Of a DNA stretch of 64,000 nucleotides, positions 25,220 through 35,935 are shown in pieces. Positions within the stretch are counted from its first letter, which is position 1. Every line of letters begins with the position of its first letter. The stretch spans positions 682,001 through 746,000 of the forward strand of contig NC_059568.1 of the NCBI RefSeq assembly GCF_905220415.1. Reading direction: 5' to 3'. The notes below the pieces were generated by a model. The model was not told where the DNA came from and made no database searches. It saw nothing but the letters and a program-made list of their open reading frames with translations. The position numbers and the translations under genes are program-made. Origin of the DNA: Colias croceus. Its lineage: Eukaryota > Arthropoda > Insecta > Lepidoptera > Pieridae.

Positions 25220-25469
25220 CTATGGATGTATATGATTATAATTATTGAAATACTTGCTTTGAATTAATCTCCATGAATAATTAAAATAAATTCTAAGCTG
25301 AAACCCCACTAAAAACGTTCAATACGATCAGTTCCAAAGGTTTCGTATCAAATAGATCGCTTTGATTATTATCAAAGAGCAGTTATAGATGTATACTGTA
25401 TACGCAGTGATTACATCATAAAGCTATCATCAAAGCTTCGGCAACCAACAGGTAGAAACGCCTCCGAAT

Positions 25470-25556
25470 GCCGGCGGGGCGGGGGGCGCGGGGCGCGGAA
25501 TGCGGGGCGCGGGGGCGCAGGGCGCGGGGGTGGCAGCGCCGGGGGGTGGGGGCGAG
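25470..25556 (+). repeat. G-rich GGGGCGCG cluster
   Basis: Strongly asymmetric: tracts of three to six G separated by single C or A on the plus strand. It could form G-quadruplexes on this strand and C-rich structures in a minus-strand transcript. Confidence 0.7.
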
Positions 25557-25780
25557 TCAACAAGAAATGGTATATGGTATTGCAACGCGTATCTGATACG
25601 GTTTCCCTTGATCTCGCTGCCGGGCCAGCTCGGGATCAAATTAATGTAATATGCCACCATCCATGTTAATCCTTCACGTCGTAATGTTACACATTATTTT
25701 GTTACAGGTTATAAATCTAGATATCACACTCGGGTATTGGTAACCAAATCTCCCGTTCCAATAGTCGTTATCACTATATG

Positions 25781-26925
25781 CTGCCCACCATACACTAAAG
25801 TGCAGTAACAGCAAAATCACGATTTCGAGTAAAACGCATTTAAAGTTAAGAATTGATTTTAAAAAATCAACAGAATGATAAGCAAAAAAATTTGAATGCA
25901 GAAAGGTTGTAAAGGCATAGGTTCACACGTTAAAGCAATAAAAAAAAATATATCTTAATAACTGAATTTATTATGGCCATTTATTCTTTTTGGTGCCTAT
26001 TACTGCATAGCCTTTTTTGTAAAAAATACCATTTTAAACTTAGTAAAATGCAGCAAAAAGCCCTATTACTGCGTTTGGATCAGTTATTTTGTCAAGAAAC
26101 CCAACTAACATGCAGTAAGGTCAAAAAAATACTGCATTTTAGTTAGTTTTTTAAGAAAAAAGTGTTCAATTTACTAGTGCAGTAAGAAAAATAGCTAGTT
26201 CACATTTTAAAGACCGTTTATTTCTTATTATTTAATCACAATAATTCAACTCACTTATGTAAAATTTACATATCAAAAATAAAAAAAAAACATCTAATTA
26301 ATAAAGGACCCTGCGCAGAATGCACAACCTCCTTTGACAGTTTTCTCTTAATATTAACATATATTTGTTTCATTGTAAACATTAACTGCACTTTAGCTAG
26401 GAATAATCATATCTGTGTCATTATGCTATCCAAACTAATCTGCAGTAATGCTGTATTTTACTGCGTGTTAGTCAGTTTATAATGATAAAAGAATGTTAAG
26501 TATTCACAACTAAAATGCGACAAGCTTTGATTTTACTGCATTTTAGTTGGGAGTTCGTGACAATAAATTGTATTTTCTTAATTTGCAGTAAAAATAGCTT
26601 GTATGGCGGTAAATTTTACTGCGTATTAATTTTTTTTTTAATTTTTTTCCAGAAATATAAAACTATCTAAAGAACTGTAAAATTATATTGCTTACTGCAT
26701 TTTAGTTATGAAACCATAAAATTTAATCTGCAGTATAATTTATACTGTATTTTAGTTGGGAAATCACGCCAAATTGTTAATTTTTTTCGTTTGCAGTAAG
26801 TGCAAACTGTTAAATAAAAACTATTCTTATAGTCTTAGAAAGCTTAAGAAACCCGCTTTCAGAATCACTAATAAAACGAAAAATCACAAAAGGGCTGTTA
26901 CTGCTCTTTAGTCTCTGGTGGGCAG
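25781..26925. mobile_element. Non-autonomous DNA element with TACTGCATTTTAGTT arrays
   Basis: Inverted ends CTGCCCACCATACACTAAAG and its complement from GGTGGGCAG bound a 1145-bp AT-rich unit. TATG flanks both ends (25777-25780 and 26926-26929), a probable 4-bp target duplication. Inside are at least a dozen copies of TGCAGTAA or TTACTGCA, several extended to ACTGCATTTTAGTTGGG, in both orientations. There is no open frame of note. A 4-bp duplication would fit Sola- or Ginger-type families, but the superfamily is not established. Confidence 0.8.
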
Positions 26926-28193
26926 TATGGATGTAGGTACCAAATTACTAAAATAAAAATATAGGTAATATAATTTGTAATTTAATTAGCTTCATTTTCT
27001 GCAGAACGGCTCGAGCACGATACACCCGTAACTTAGTTCCGTACCTGTTTGCGAGAGCAGGGTGCACCGTTAAACTATGAAACTTGACTCCTTTCGCAGT
27101 TCTTTGTAACATCCGACAACAACAAAAACATCAACAACAACTCGGAAAAGCGTTTTTAAAGTTCATATATTATCTGTTACATATTTTATAGTCTATAGAC
27201 AATTATTAGCAAAATGTAAAATATTTTTGTATTCAGCCTTCAGGTCTAACGCTTGACGAAAGTACCAAGAAAAAACAAATCGAAATCACCAGAGACTAAA
27301 GTGATAGTTACCTGAAAATAACAAAATTGGTTATTTCAGTTTGGTCTCCGACACACGTCCGCCGCCGTACAAAACAGAGGTCCAAGTCGACTGGTTTTCA
27401 TTAAGACTGTCCATAGGTGAACAACGCCGACCGGACGCCATCAAAGAGTAAAAATAACACTTCATTATGAAAATTTAACGCAATCCATTTGTGAAATCAA
27501 ATTTCGCCTTTGTGCAAGACCTGAGCAATTACTTCTCTCTGATATTACAAATTTACTGAGTTATTTTCATTTGCAGCGTCCAGTTTTCTTTTTCCTATTG
27601 TCACGTCTATTGTCGTCGCTTAATTAAACGTGTAATCTGATGGGGAGTGATGTATCCAGAGGATCAGGACGTAGGTACACTACATTTATTGTTCCATTCA
27701 ATTTCCCATTCATATTAAAAATTCCCCCTTTGTGAATTAAAAATTTCCTTTAGCTATAATTTTATATTATACTTTGCCTTTGACGCTGTTGCATTTTTGT
27801 CCGTGCAAAAGCAACCATTTTTTTTATTTATTTGTTATAAATTTTCCACCCTTCGTTTGGTTTTTTTCCTTATTTCCATTTTCAATTAAAGCATGGGCTG
27901 AGTGACGAGGAAAATTAATTTCAAATCTTTCGAGTAATTATATTTGCGCCGAGATCAAAAGGGCTAGGGTATTCAATATCTATTGAAAATTTAACTAATT
28001 GCTACCTAATAAAGAGAACCGCTACATCTATCATATCTCCTTTCCCCAATACCGAATGTAAGCCTGGACAAAGTCTGACCCTTACCGCACCGCGTCGTGT
28101 AAATAGCAATGTTAATAAAATTAAATTAAAAATTAACCCATTTCAAGTGCACCCTGAACTAATTGTATATTTTAATCGATAATTCCATTGCAG

Positions 28194-28295
28194 CCCGTTC
28201 CGCTGAACACACCCACGCCACGTTCGCAGTAGATAATATGTACATAACAACCTCTGGAGCGCACACCAACAGCGAATTGCGTTTTCATAGTCTAG
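28194..28295 (+). other. Candidate small exon (102 bp)
   Basis: Bounded by TAATTCCATTGCAG and CATAGTCTAG followed by gtaaaag. One frame is open throughout, RSAEHTHATFAVDNMYITTS onward, 33 codons with split end codons, and the length is divisible by three. GC content is above the flanks. Antisense to Imp. No family recognised; it may be fortuitous. Confidence 0.22.
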
Positions 28296-29536
28296 GTAAA
28301 AGTTATGTATTCCATTTCATATTGATTCCTAATTACTATGAAACTTGAATAAAACTAGCCGATGTTCATGGTGGATTGCGCTGACTGCTGACTAATATAT
28401 TTACGTAATATGATACACATACTCGTATAATATCATTAGTAAATTATAAATACAGTTCTGTCAATTCATTAAATTATACCAATCCTACATCTACTTTATA
28501 TTGTTATGTAGAATTCTAGTGTCACAATATTTATAACGAAATAACCAAACTCCTCGGAAACTCCTGGAATTATATTTGTTTTTTTTTTTGTATATATTGG
28601 ACATGGATGTCTTTTTAGGTGAGATTGAAAAGTGGTAAATTACTTTTCTTAGAATTAGAATAAAAATTTGCGAGGGAGACCTTATAAATACCTACGGCTA
28701 ATACTCGTATGTCCAAAAACTGGAACAGTTTAAAATATTTAGTGTTCAGTTATAGAAACCATTACAGACGACCTGCATAATACGGTGAGTGCTTTATTTT
28801 CTCCTAAGAGGCGCACCTCACCGCACATCCCGCTGCCTTATTACGTATCTTGCAGACGACAAGCAACAACCAAAAATTGCACAATAGCTGTTGTCAATCG
28901 TCTATTTCTTATTACGTAAAAGCAGACAACAAGCAGATAATCTGCCGTCAACAGTGCTGCCTCTGTCGAGCAACTGAAAAACTAAAAATGCAGTTGTCGC
29001 TAATGTAAAGTCAAAGGTTGCTTTGCAAACGGTATTATCTATGACTTGTGACAGCAACACGACAGCAACAACTTAGCAATTCATCTGTTAAATATGCGAC
29101 AGGTCTAATACTTGTTGTTGACTAGTTGCTGCTTGTGTTATCGTCACTAAAGTGTATAAAAACGCGAAATTACTCACAAATATAGTGTTTTTTATTGATT
29201 GTTAACTAAGATCATCAAATATTTATAAATATAATTAAAATATATTGCGGTAAGTGTGCAAAATGTTTTAGGTTAAAAATTTTGATAAGTTTTCGAACAT
29301 AATTGTAGCATTGTACCACTAAGGAGGTATTAAATTTTGTCGTCGCATACATTAATAATATCTTAATTTACGGTTTTATAAACAATGGCAAGAACATGTT
29401 TATTAATTAATAAATGTTAGAGGGAGAACTACGAGTGTCTGTGCTTGTTTATAAACATACGTAGTACCAACAGTTGCCACTTGATTGTGAGTGTCGCTGC
29501 TTTCCATACAAAATCAAGTGCATCGGTCGAAGAAAG

Positions 29537-30704
29537 GGTTACCTATCTTAATCTCGAATTTTAATATTCCGAATATCATAATCCAGAAAACGTTTGGACA
29601 TTTTTTCATAACCCCGAATTTCAAAATTTCGAAGTTTTGTTTGCCAAATAATCGTAACTCCGAATTTCATTTACCCATTTCTTCATTTGTACGACGTTTT
29701 ACAATCCAGACGAATGAGTTCCAGACGTACGAAATCTAAATGCACAAAATCCAGATGACCGTAATCCATATGCACGAAAGCCAGATTTTTAAAACACAAA
29801 TTTTTGAAATACAGTTAATTAAAATCCAGACAAACAATGTCCAGATTTTTGAAATTCAAATAAACGATATCCAGCGAAACGAAATCCTTCCAGGGGGTCA
29901 TAGTTCAAACCTACCCTAACCTACTGAGTCGAATTTGACACTTAAACCTTTCTTTAATGGGCAAGTAAAACCATAGCGAGTCGGTTCTGGCACTCGCCGG
30001 CCGCTACCGCGGCACGCTCGCTTCGCTCGCTCGGCTCGTGCATGGGGGGTCACAGTTCAAACCTAACCTAACCTACTGAGTCGAATTTGACACTTAAGTC
30101 TTTCTGTAATGGGCAAGTAAAACAATAGCGAGTCGGTTCTGGCACTCGCCGGCCGCTGCCGCGGCACGCTCGCTTCGCTCGCTCGGCTCGTGCATGGGGG
30201 GTCACAGTTCAAACCTAACCTAACCTACTGAGTCGAATTTGACACTTAAACCTTTCTGTAATGGGCAAGTAAAACAATAAATTTACTTACTGACAATGTT
30301 TATTTTCAGTCGATAGTAAAGGTATAATCACGATTGTATGGAAATTAAATAAAAATATTATGAAAATCCGGCAATAGTTTATCTGTTATACGATTATATG
30401 GGAACCAAATAAAACGATTATGAAAATTTGGCAATAGTTTATTTGGAAAATGGTACGATGGGAAACAAAAAAAAGTATTCGGAGAATCTGGTATAATGAG
30501 ATCTGTAGTATGAGAATACGGGAAACAAAAAAATACTTTTTAAAAATCTGGTTTTGGTGCATCTGGAAATCGATTCATCTGGGCAATTAAAAAAGGAATT
30601 TTAAAAATTTGTCATTCATTACATCTGTCTTTTAAAAGTTCTAACAACCGTTTTCGGGGTTTTAAGATTCGGGTAATAGAAATTCGAGTTTTTAATAGGT
30701 TACC
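29537..30704. mobile_element. Non-autonomous DNA element with 9-bp target duplication
   Basis: CGAAGAAAG is duplicated perfectly at 29528-29536 and 30705-30713. Ends are GGTTACCTAT and the complement of AATAGGTTACC, with similarity continuing inward (CTCGAATTT, CCGAATA). The body is built of degenerate AATCCAGAT/ACGAAATCC-like units in one orientation on the left and their complement on the right, around a GC-rich tandem repeat (29894-30279). It has no transposase. A 9-bp duplication points to Mutator- or Merlin-type integration. Confidence 0.85.
29894..30279 (+). repeat. Tandem repeat, 152-bp period, about 2.5 copies
   Basis: Units start GGGGTCA at 29894, 30046 and 30198. Each has a CCTAACCTACTGAGTCGAAT-type part, and the first two continue into a GC-rich part, CACGCTCGCTTCGCTCGCTC. 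The units are nearly identical, so the duplication is recent. The same GC-rich module occurs in the element at 57846-59029. Confidence 0.88.
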
Positions 30705-31359
30705 CGAAGAAAGCAGATGTTGTGCGACAGCGACGCAACTGCTTACATAATACGAATTTGTTTGACGTTTTGCGACCAGTCGCGAACCTGTCGCGCTGCT
30801 GTTGCGCGGTGGTCGTTGTCTGCTGATTTTTAGCTAATAAGGCCGCCGGAGTCTAATAACTTTCAATTTATTTAAAGTGAGCTTCAATAAAATGTTTACC
30901 GGCGTCTCGTTTAGCGCCCAGCGCCCAGCGCCCAGCGCGCTGCGCCCATCGCTACCTACATCACTTCGCCGATATAATTGAGTTCCTTTGTTGCGGATTA
31001 ATTGCTACCTAAATCGTTCAAACCTTCAACCACGAGCAGCTGTAACAAGGATCAAAGGGGCGATCAACTGAAACCAAATATCTGAATCGGAGCGACTAAC
31101 GTAGATATATCGTAGCACGATAGGTTATATAGGTAAACACAATGAAGATAGAGTTAATCTGCCCCTATAGAAAAGAGTTTCAACTTTTGACGGTCAATCT
31201 ATACAATAGAAGAGAGTTAATTATCTGAATCACCGCGTTCAATGTTAGCGCGGAAAAGTCTCCGTGTCCATGTCGTTCCAATTAGGCGGCACCGCAGTAT
31301 TCGGTAATGGCCCAATGAACTCGGTGCATAATTGACGGCTCGGTTCAACAGGTCAGACG

Positions 31360-31405
31360 AGGGGCAGCGCGGGCCGGGGCGATTGGGCGCGGGGGCGCGG
31401 GGGGC
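31360..31405 (+). repeat. G-rich GGGGCG cluster
   Basis: Short plus-strand G-rich tract (GCGGGCCGGGGCGATTGGGC then GCGGGGGCGCGGGG) like those at 25470 and 38735. Confidence 0.6.
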
Positions 31406-31739
31406 TCTCCGTGTTATTTATGACACATAAGACGTAAACGATACAATGGATAACTATTAGTTAACTTACTTTTTTGAGAACTTCACTTCTCTAATTAAGA
31501 ACTGTTTCTCTAAATTATTTCGGAGGTTACTTTTACCATAATTATAGAGAAGCCATCAAATTTTTCAGCTAGTATCAGCTATACACGTTCTAGAACGCAA
31601 ACGGACACTTATCGATATACCTACTTTTTGTTATAACTAAATAGTATATACTACAAAATAAAACATTTCCAAGCGCGAAATGCGTACCGCCTGGTACAAG
31701 TATCACCCGTGTACCTACAGTAACCAGAATCTACACATT

Positions 31740-31960
31740 AATTAGATCGGTGTAACCGCGCTAATCTCTCCGCAGGCAAGCCTCCGCTAAACTCCGCTTA
31801 GCGCCCGCCGCCCGCCGCGGCCGCCCGCCCGCAATCATTAACGAGCGAGGAACATTCGCGGGATCAAGTGTCGCTCGCCTGCTCCGAGAGACAGACGGGG
31901 CATTGTTTTAAACTTCTGTTGAACGAGTTTCACGGGCAGTTTCCACTTTCAGTGGTTCTG
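31740..31960. promoter_or_regulatory. GC-rich island, possible regulatory region
   Basis: Contains a CCGCCCGCCGC run and CpG-rich flanks inside AT-rich sequence. No splice donor of quality on either strand. Function unknown. Confidence 0.22.
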
Positions 31961-32694
31961 TTTAACTTGTCTGTTAGGTAGTTGAAATTACGGATAATGT
32001 ATGAAAATTTATGACAGATAGTGTGAAAAACTTAGCAACTGAAGTGGAGAAAGGAGAAACCGATCTTGATTCTTCTATATCAAATCATAATTGTTTTTTA
32101 TATACAGAACTAACTGCCCTTTTTTTCTACACAAGAACGGTGGAGAAAACCGTTCTGTATTTGTATGTATATAGTGTATATTATATTATATAGTGTATGT
32201 AGTGTAGTGTATGTAGTTTATGTATTTTTATATGTGTATTTGTGTATCATTAATAGTAATAAATAAATTTTATATTGTTATGGCACTAATATATAACTAA
32301 GTATGTATTACTTATTCATTTTCTTTTTATTTCTTTTGTGCCATCGCGTTCTCGTTCAACATTCCGTGCCAACAGCAATAAGGCCGCCTTTTTGTATGTA
32401 TGTGCCTTTATGTTTATTTTTTAATTATTTTATTTCGTTTTCCATGCTTGGTTTATATGTACAATAAATAAATAAACCTCCCTTGTTCATTAACAAAATT
32501 AGCCGAATTGATTGAGTCGTTCTCGAGATTTGCGCATAGCAACACATTTGGCGATTTATTTTTATTATATTGAAGAGGACATAGATTGCGCAAATGTCAG
32601 CAACAAATTGGATGTTTGATGTTGAGATTTTCCAATTACGATTTCAATATTTCGAATGAGGAAACAAGTTGATAAGGGGTACTTATACCTAGTG

Positions 32695-33969
32695 CACACT
32701 AAAAGTTTTGCGTTGCTAGCCACCCATAAATGTTTGAATTTTGAATGTTATATTTTTTTAACCTATGAAGTCTCATAAGTTGAGGAAAAAAAAATTTGGC
32801 GGGAAGCTCGTGTCAATTTTTTTTTATCTCAAGTTGAAGTTCGTTGTCCGTAGCAAAAACGGAACTAACACGAAACAATTTTAGGGCGATGATTTTTGAT
32901 GATTTTAAAAGTTCGCTTTCTCCGAAAGCTTGCGCTGCTCGCCTTCAAAATACTTTTGGGAGGGAAGCACCTTATTTGAGCACTGTAAGGCATTGATATG
33001 CTGAATTACATCGCGGCCGTGTTTCTCTTCATGATGAAATTCGTGAAGGTCGACCCTCAACTGCGATCACGGAGGAAAATATGGCTACCATCAGACGACT
33101 AATTTAAGAAAATTGCCATATCACTTATTAGGATATTCGAGGACATTTGGGGATTGGTATGAGACAAATTCAGAAAATTTTACATGAACATTTCAAAGAT
33201 AGGAAGATTGGTTGCCGGTGAATTGCTCCCAAACTCACTCCTTAACAAAAACGACATCGAGTAGATTGGTGTTAAGAAATGCTATTAAAGTACAATTACG
33301 GACATTCTAATGCCGTGTATAATATCGTGACAGGATATGAAATATGTATATATGGTTATATTCCAGAAAGAAAACACCAATATTCTTTGTGGGTGTTTGA
33401 AAGTGACAGCAAACCAACCAAATTGAGGCAGGCGAGAAGGGTTGGCAAACAAATGATTGCATTATTTTTCTCTAAGACGAATCCTGTCTGCACTATCCCA
33501 CTTGAGTAACAAAAGACTGTTAATGCCGAGTGGTACACCACTATTTTTTTGCCCAATGTCTTAGAAAAAATAAGAGAAAAGCGACCTAGAAGTCGCATCT
33601 TGTTGCACCATGACAGTGCTTCGGCGCACACCGCGAACAAAACAAAGTCATTTTTGGCTACTGAAAACATAGAGCACGTGACTCATGCCGCACGCAGTCC
33701 TAACCTAGCACCTTGCGATTTCTTCCTTTTCCCAAAAATCTATGATTCAATGAGTGGTTCGACATTTACGAGGCCAGAAGAGGCCGTGGTTGCTTTCAAA
33801 CAGCACGCAGAAAACATACCCTCGGACCAATGGTCCTCATGTTTCCAGAAATGGTTTGAACGGATGAAAAAGTGTTTTAAATGTAGCAGAGAATACTTTA
33901 AAAAGTAGTAAATATAATATTGGACAAATAAATTGTTTTGTTTATTAGTTACGCAAAACTTTCAGTGTG
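32695..33969 (+). mobile_element. Dead mariner transposon
   Basis: Terminal inverted repeats CACACTAAAAGTTTTGCG (left) and the complement of the right end, CACACTGAAAGTTTTGCG, bound about 1275 bp, the usual mariner size. The transposase runs on the plus strand but is broken by several stops, including TAA at 33507 between two otherwise contiguous frames (33279-33509 and 33549-33908). The C-terminal half keeps LLHHDSASAHT and NLAPCDFFLFP, the second and third catalytic Asp of the D,D34D triad. The first catalytic position reads TGYE, where the family has TGDE, so the active site is lost as well. Confidence 0.93.
33279..33908 (+). pseudogene. Mariner transposase pseudogene (C-terminal two thirds)
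   Basis: One reading frame interrupted by a single TAA at 33507-33509. Before the stop it carries the VTGYE segment (first catalytic Asp replaced by Tyr) and KPTKLRQARRVGKQMI. After it come LLHHDSASAHTA, the APCDFFLFPKI box and a WFERMKKCF C-terminus ending in SREYFKK. Upstream, the DNA-binding region (about 32880-33270) has additional stops. It is non-functional. Confidence 0.9.
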
Positions 33970-34429
33970 GCCCACGTAGAAAGAGACAATAATTAATTAC
34001 ATATATGTATTTTGTTTAACATTCGTCGTAAGTCGTCTTCTGTTATGAATTAAAATAAAGAGCATTTGCCAAAGTTACTATACCAGATTTAGGATAGGTA
34101 TATAGAGATTTATAATAAGGAGCGCTCGATTTCAATCCAAACAATAAACTATCATTATGTAAAATTTATTGAATGAAATATATCATTGTTTCAACAACAG
34201 AAAATACATTCAAGCGACATACATTTTACAAACGTACTAACTTTACTAGGCAGAAAGTAAGAAAACCATTATTTAATAGCACATACTAGGTGATAATTAT
34301 ACGTAATTCTGTATACATATACCTAGGATCTATTACAGTGTACGTTATTATAAATCTAGTTTTATTTAATTGGGGGCATGCAAATAATAAAAAATAATAA
34401 TTTAAACATCGACAATCATCATCTTAAAA

Positions 34430-34660
34430 TAAAAAAATAACGCCATACATCTCGCACTATCCCTTCACAAACGACAAAGCACTAGTCGAATGGGCGGGGC
34501 TCCGGTTACCTAGAAGCAGATGTCACAAAAGGGCAGCATAGCAACCCTAGTAACCCTAGACTAGGCCTAACCCCTCCCCGTCAGCTTATGTACCGGCTGT
34601 ACCGCGCCCGTGCCCCTCCGCTCCGCACCTATCAACTACAACACTTAATTGGACACTAAA
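34430..34660. other. GC-richer patch, no gene assigned
   Basis: Contains GGGCGGGGCTCCGG and CCCGTGCCCCTCCGCTCCGC. Could be a regulatory patch of the intron; no splice or coding signal supports more. Confidence 0.2.
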
Positions 34661-35288
34661 CGCTTCTCGCGACGTAAACAATTACGCCGCCACTCGCATA
34701 AAATGGAAAATGAATATGGTGTAACGCGCTATCAAATTAATATTCAATTAATTAGTCGACAGAGGAAAGCTAGTTTACGCGGCGACTATCTGTAAAATAC
34801 ATGTACGCCGACAGCTTTTAATTATTATGAACTCTTTGCAACAGGAAAGTACTTTTTACCATGAAATTCGCTTTTGCAAAGTTCATATTCATATTGCTGG
34901 AGGAAATTTAAATAAAAATTGTAATATTTTCTTGCTGGGACACATTAAAAGAAGCCCCGGTCGCGGAATAGGGGTTCTTCTTTCACATGATTAATATGTA
35001 ATATGATAGAAAGCTGACCTTTGAATCTTAATAGAAAATTTTACTAACATAAAAAATTACACTAGATACCTAACATTCTAATCGTTAAGGCATGTTCCGT
35101 ACGAGTTCGTATTGTTTTTAGCATTCTACAATAATGCAGCACATAATACACGTATCTATAGTACCGATCTCAATAAAATGAATTATTCCTTAAATACATT
35201 TTTCCTCAAACACGTTTCAAGTCGTATTTCTGTACAATAGGAAAAACTTCAACTTCAAACACATAATACCAAACAAAGTATAAAAGTT

Positions 35289-35531
35289 ATGACGAAGTTG
35301 GCCGCAACAGGTAATAGCGTCAATGACCGGCAACTTTTCCGCCGCCCGTCAAAAATAGCTGCAAAACTGAAGCCGACAAATTTCAAGGCAGCGACACAAG
35401 TTGGAAGGCTCGCTTTAGAAATAGCCGCACGGCTGGCTGCCACAAAGGCTTTATACTCCAGAAGGGTGCCCACGCGACGGCTTCCGCCACTCCTCGGACC
35501 AGCGACTTGGTCGTTCACACGTGAAAACTGA
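35289..35531 (+). other. Basic 80-codon ORF of uncertain status
   Basis: Opens MTKLAATGNSVNDRQLFRRP and continues as an Ala/Lys/Arg-rich sequence. GC content is above the flanks, and the opposite strand is also open for 87 codons, which suggests composition rather than selection. No family, splice site or poly(A) signal supports it as a gene. Confidence 0.15.
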
Positions 35532-35756
35532 AAGACATTATTTTTAGCGCATATCGATCAACCCGTTCAGGTCACATCCTGCAGATTAGAAACTAGGCAC
35601 AGGTTTGTTTTGAGGGCCAATTGTTTTAAGAAAAACAGTTATTCTGTATACATGGAGATTATCAACAGGTTCTAATTTCTATTATAATATCCTTGTATAT
35701 TTTTTTTTAAGGATTAATTAAGATAATGATTATGTATTTAATTGTATTTATGATGA

Positions 35757-35935
35757 ACTAGCAATCCACCCCGGCTTCGCCCGTGGTACATATTTACGTT
35801 TTCTCTACACAAGAACCATCCTCGTACTTCAAGGAATATAATAAAAAAAGAATTAACGAAATCGGTTCAGCCGTTCTCAAGTTATAAGCTTACCAACACA
35901 TTTTGGGATTCATTTTTATATTATAGATAAACGAT
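35757..35935 (-). mobile_element. Retroposon tail (AACCATCCTCGTACTT family)
   Basis: Begins CTAGCAATCCACCCCGGCTT and contains GAACCATCCTCGTACTTCAA and CCAACACATTTTGGGATT. Related copies are at 60080-60238 (opposite orientation), 62793-62945 and 63482-63658. Confidence 0.75.

Larger units (their letters stand above)
28838..30846. mobile_element. Possible outer DNA element interrupted by a younger one
   Basis: Left end GCCTTATTACGTATCTTGCA and the complement of the right end, GCCTTATTAGCTAAAAATCA, then both continue into CAGAC-ACAAGC/GACC-like sequence. Subterminal CAGACAACAAGCAG, GACAGCAACA and related units recur on both sides. The element at 29537-30704 lies inside. No target duplication was secured, so the boundary is tentative. 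Confidence 0.45.

Noticed and set aside
34520..34575. Possible telomere-like CCTAA repeats (CCCTAGTAACCCTAGACTAG)
   Set aside because: Not a tandem TTAGG array; only a few scattered CCCTA units.
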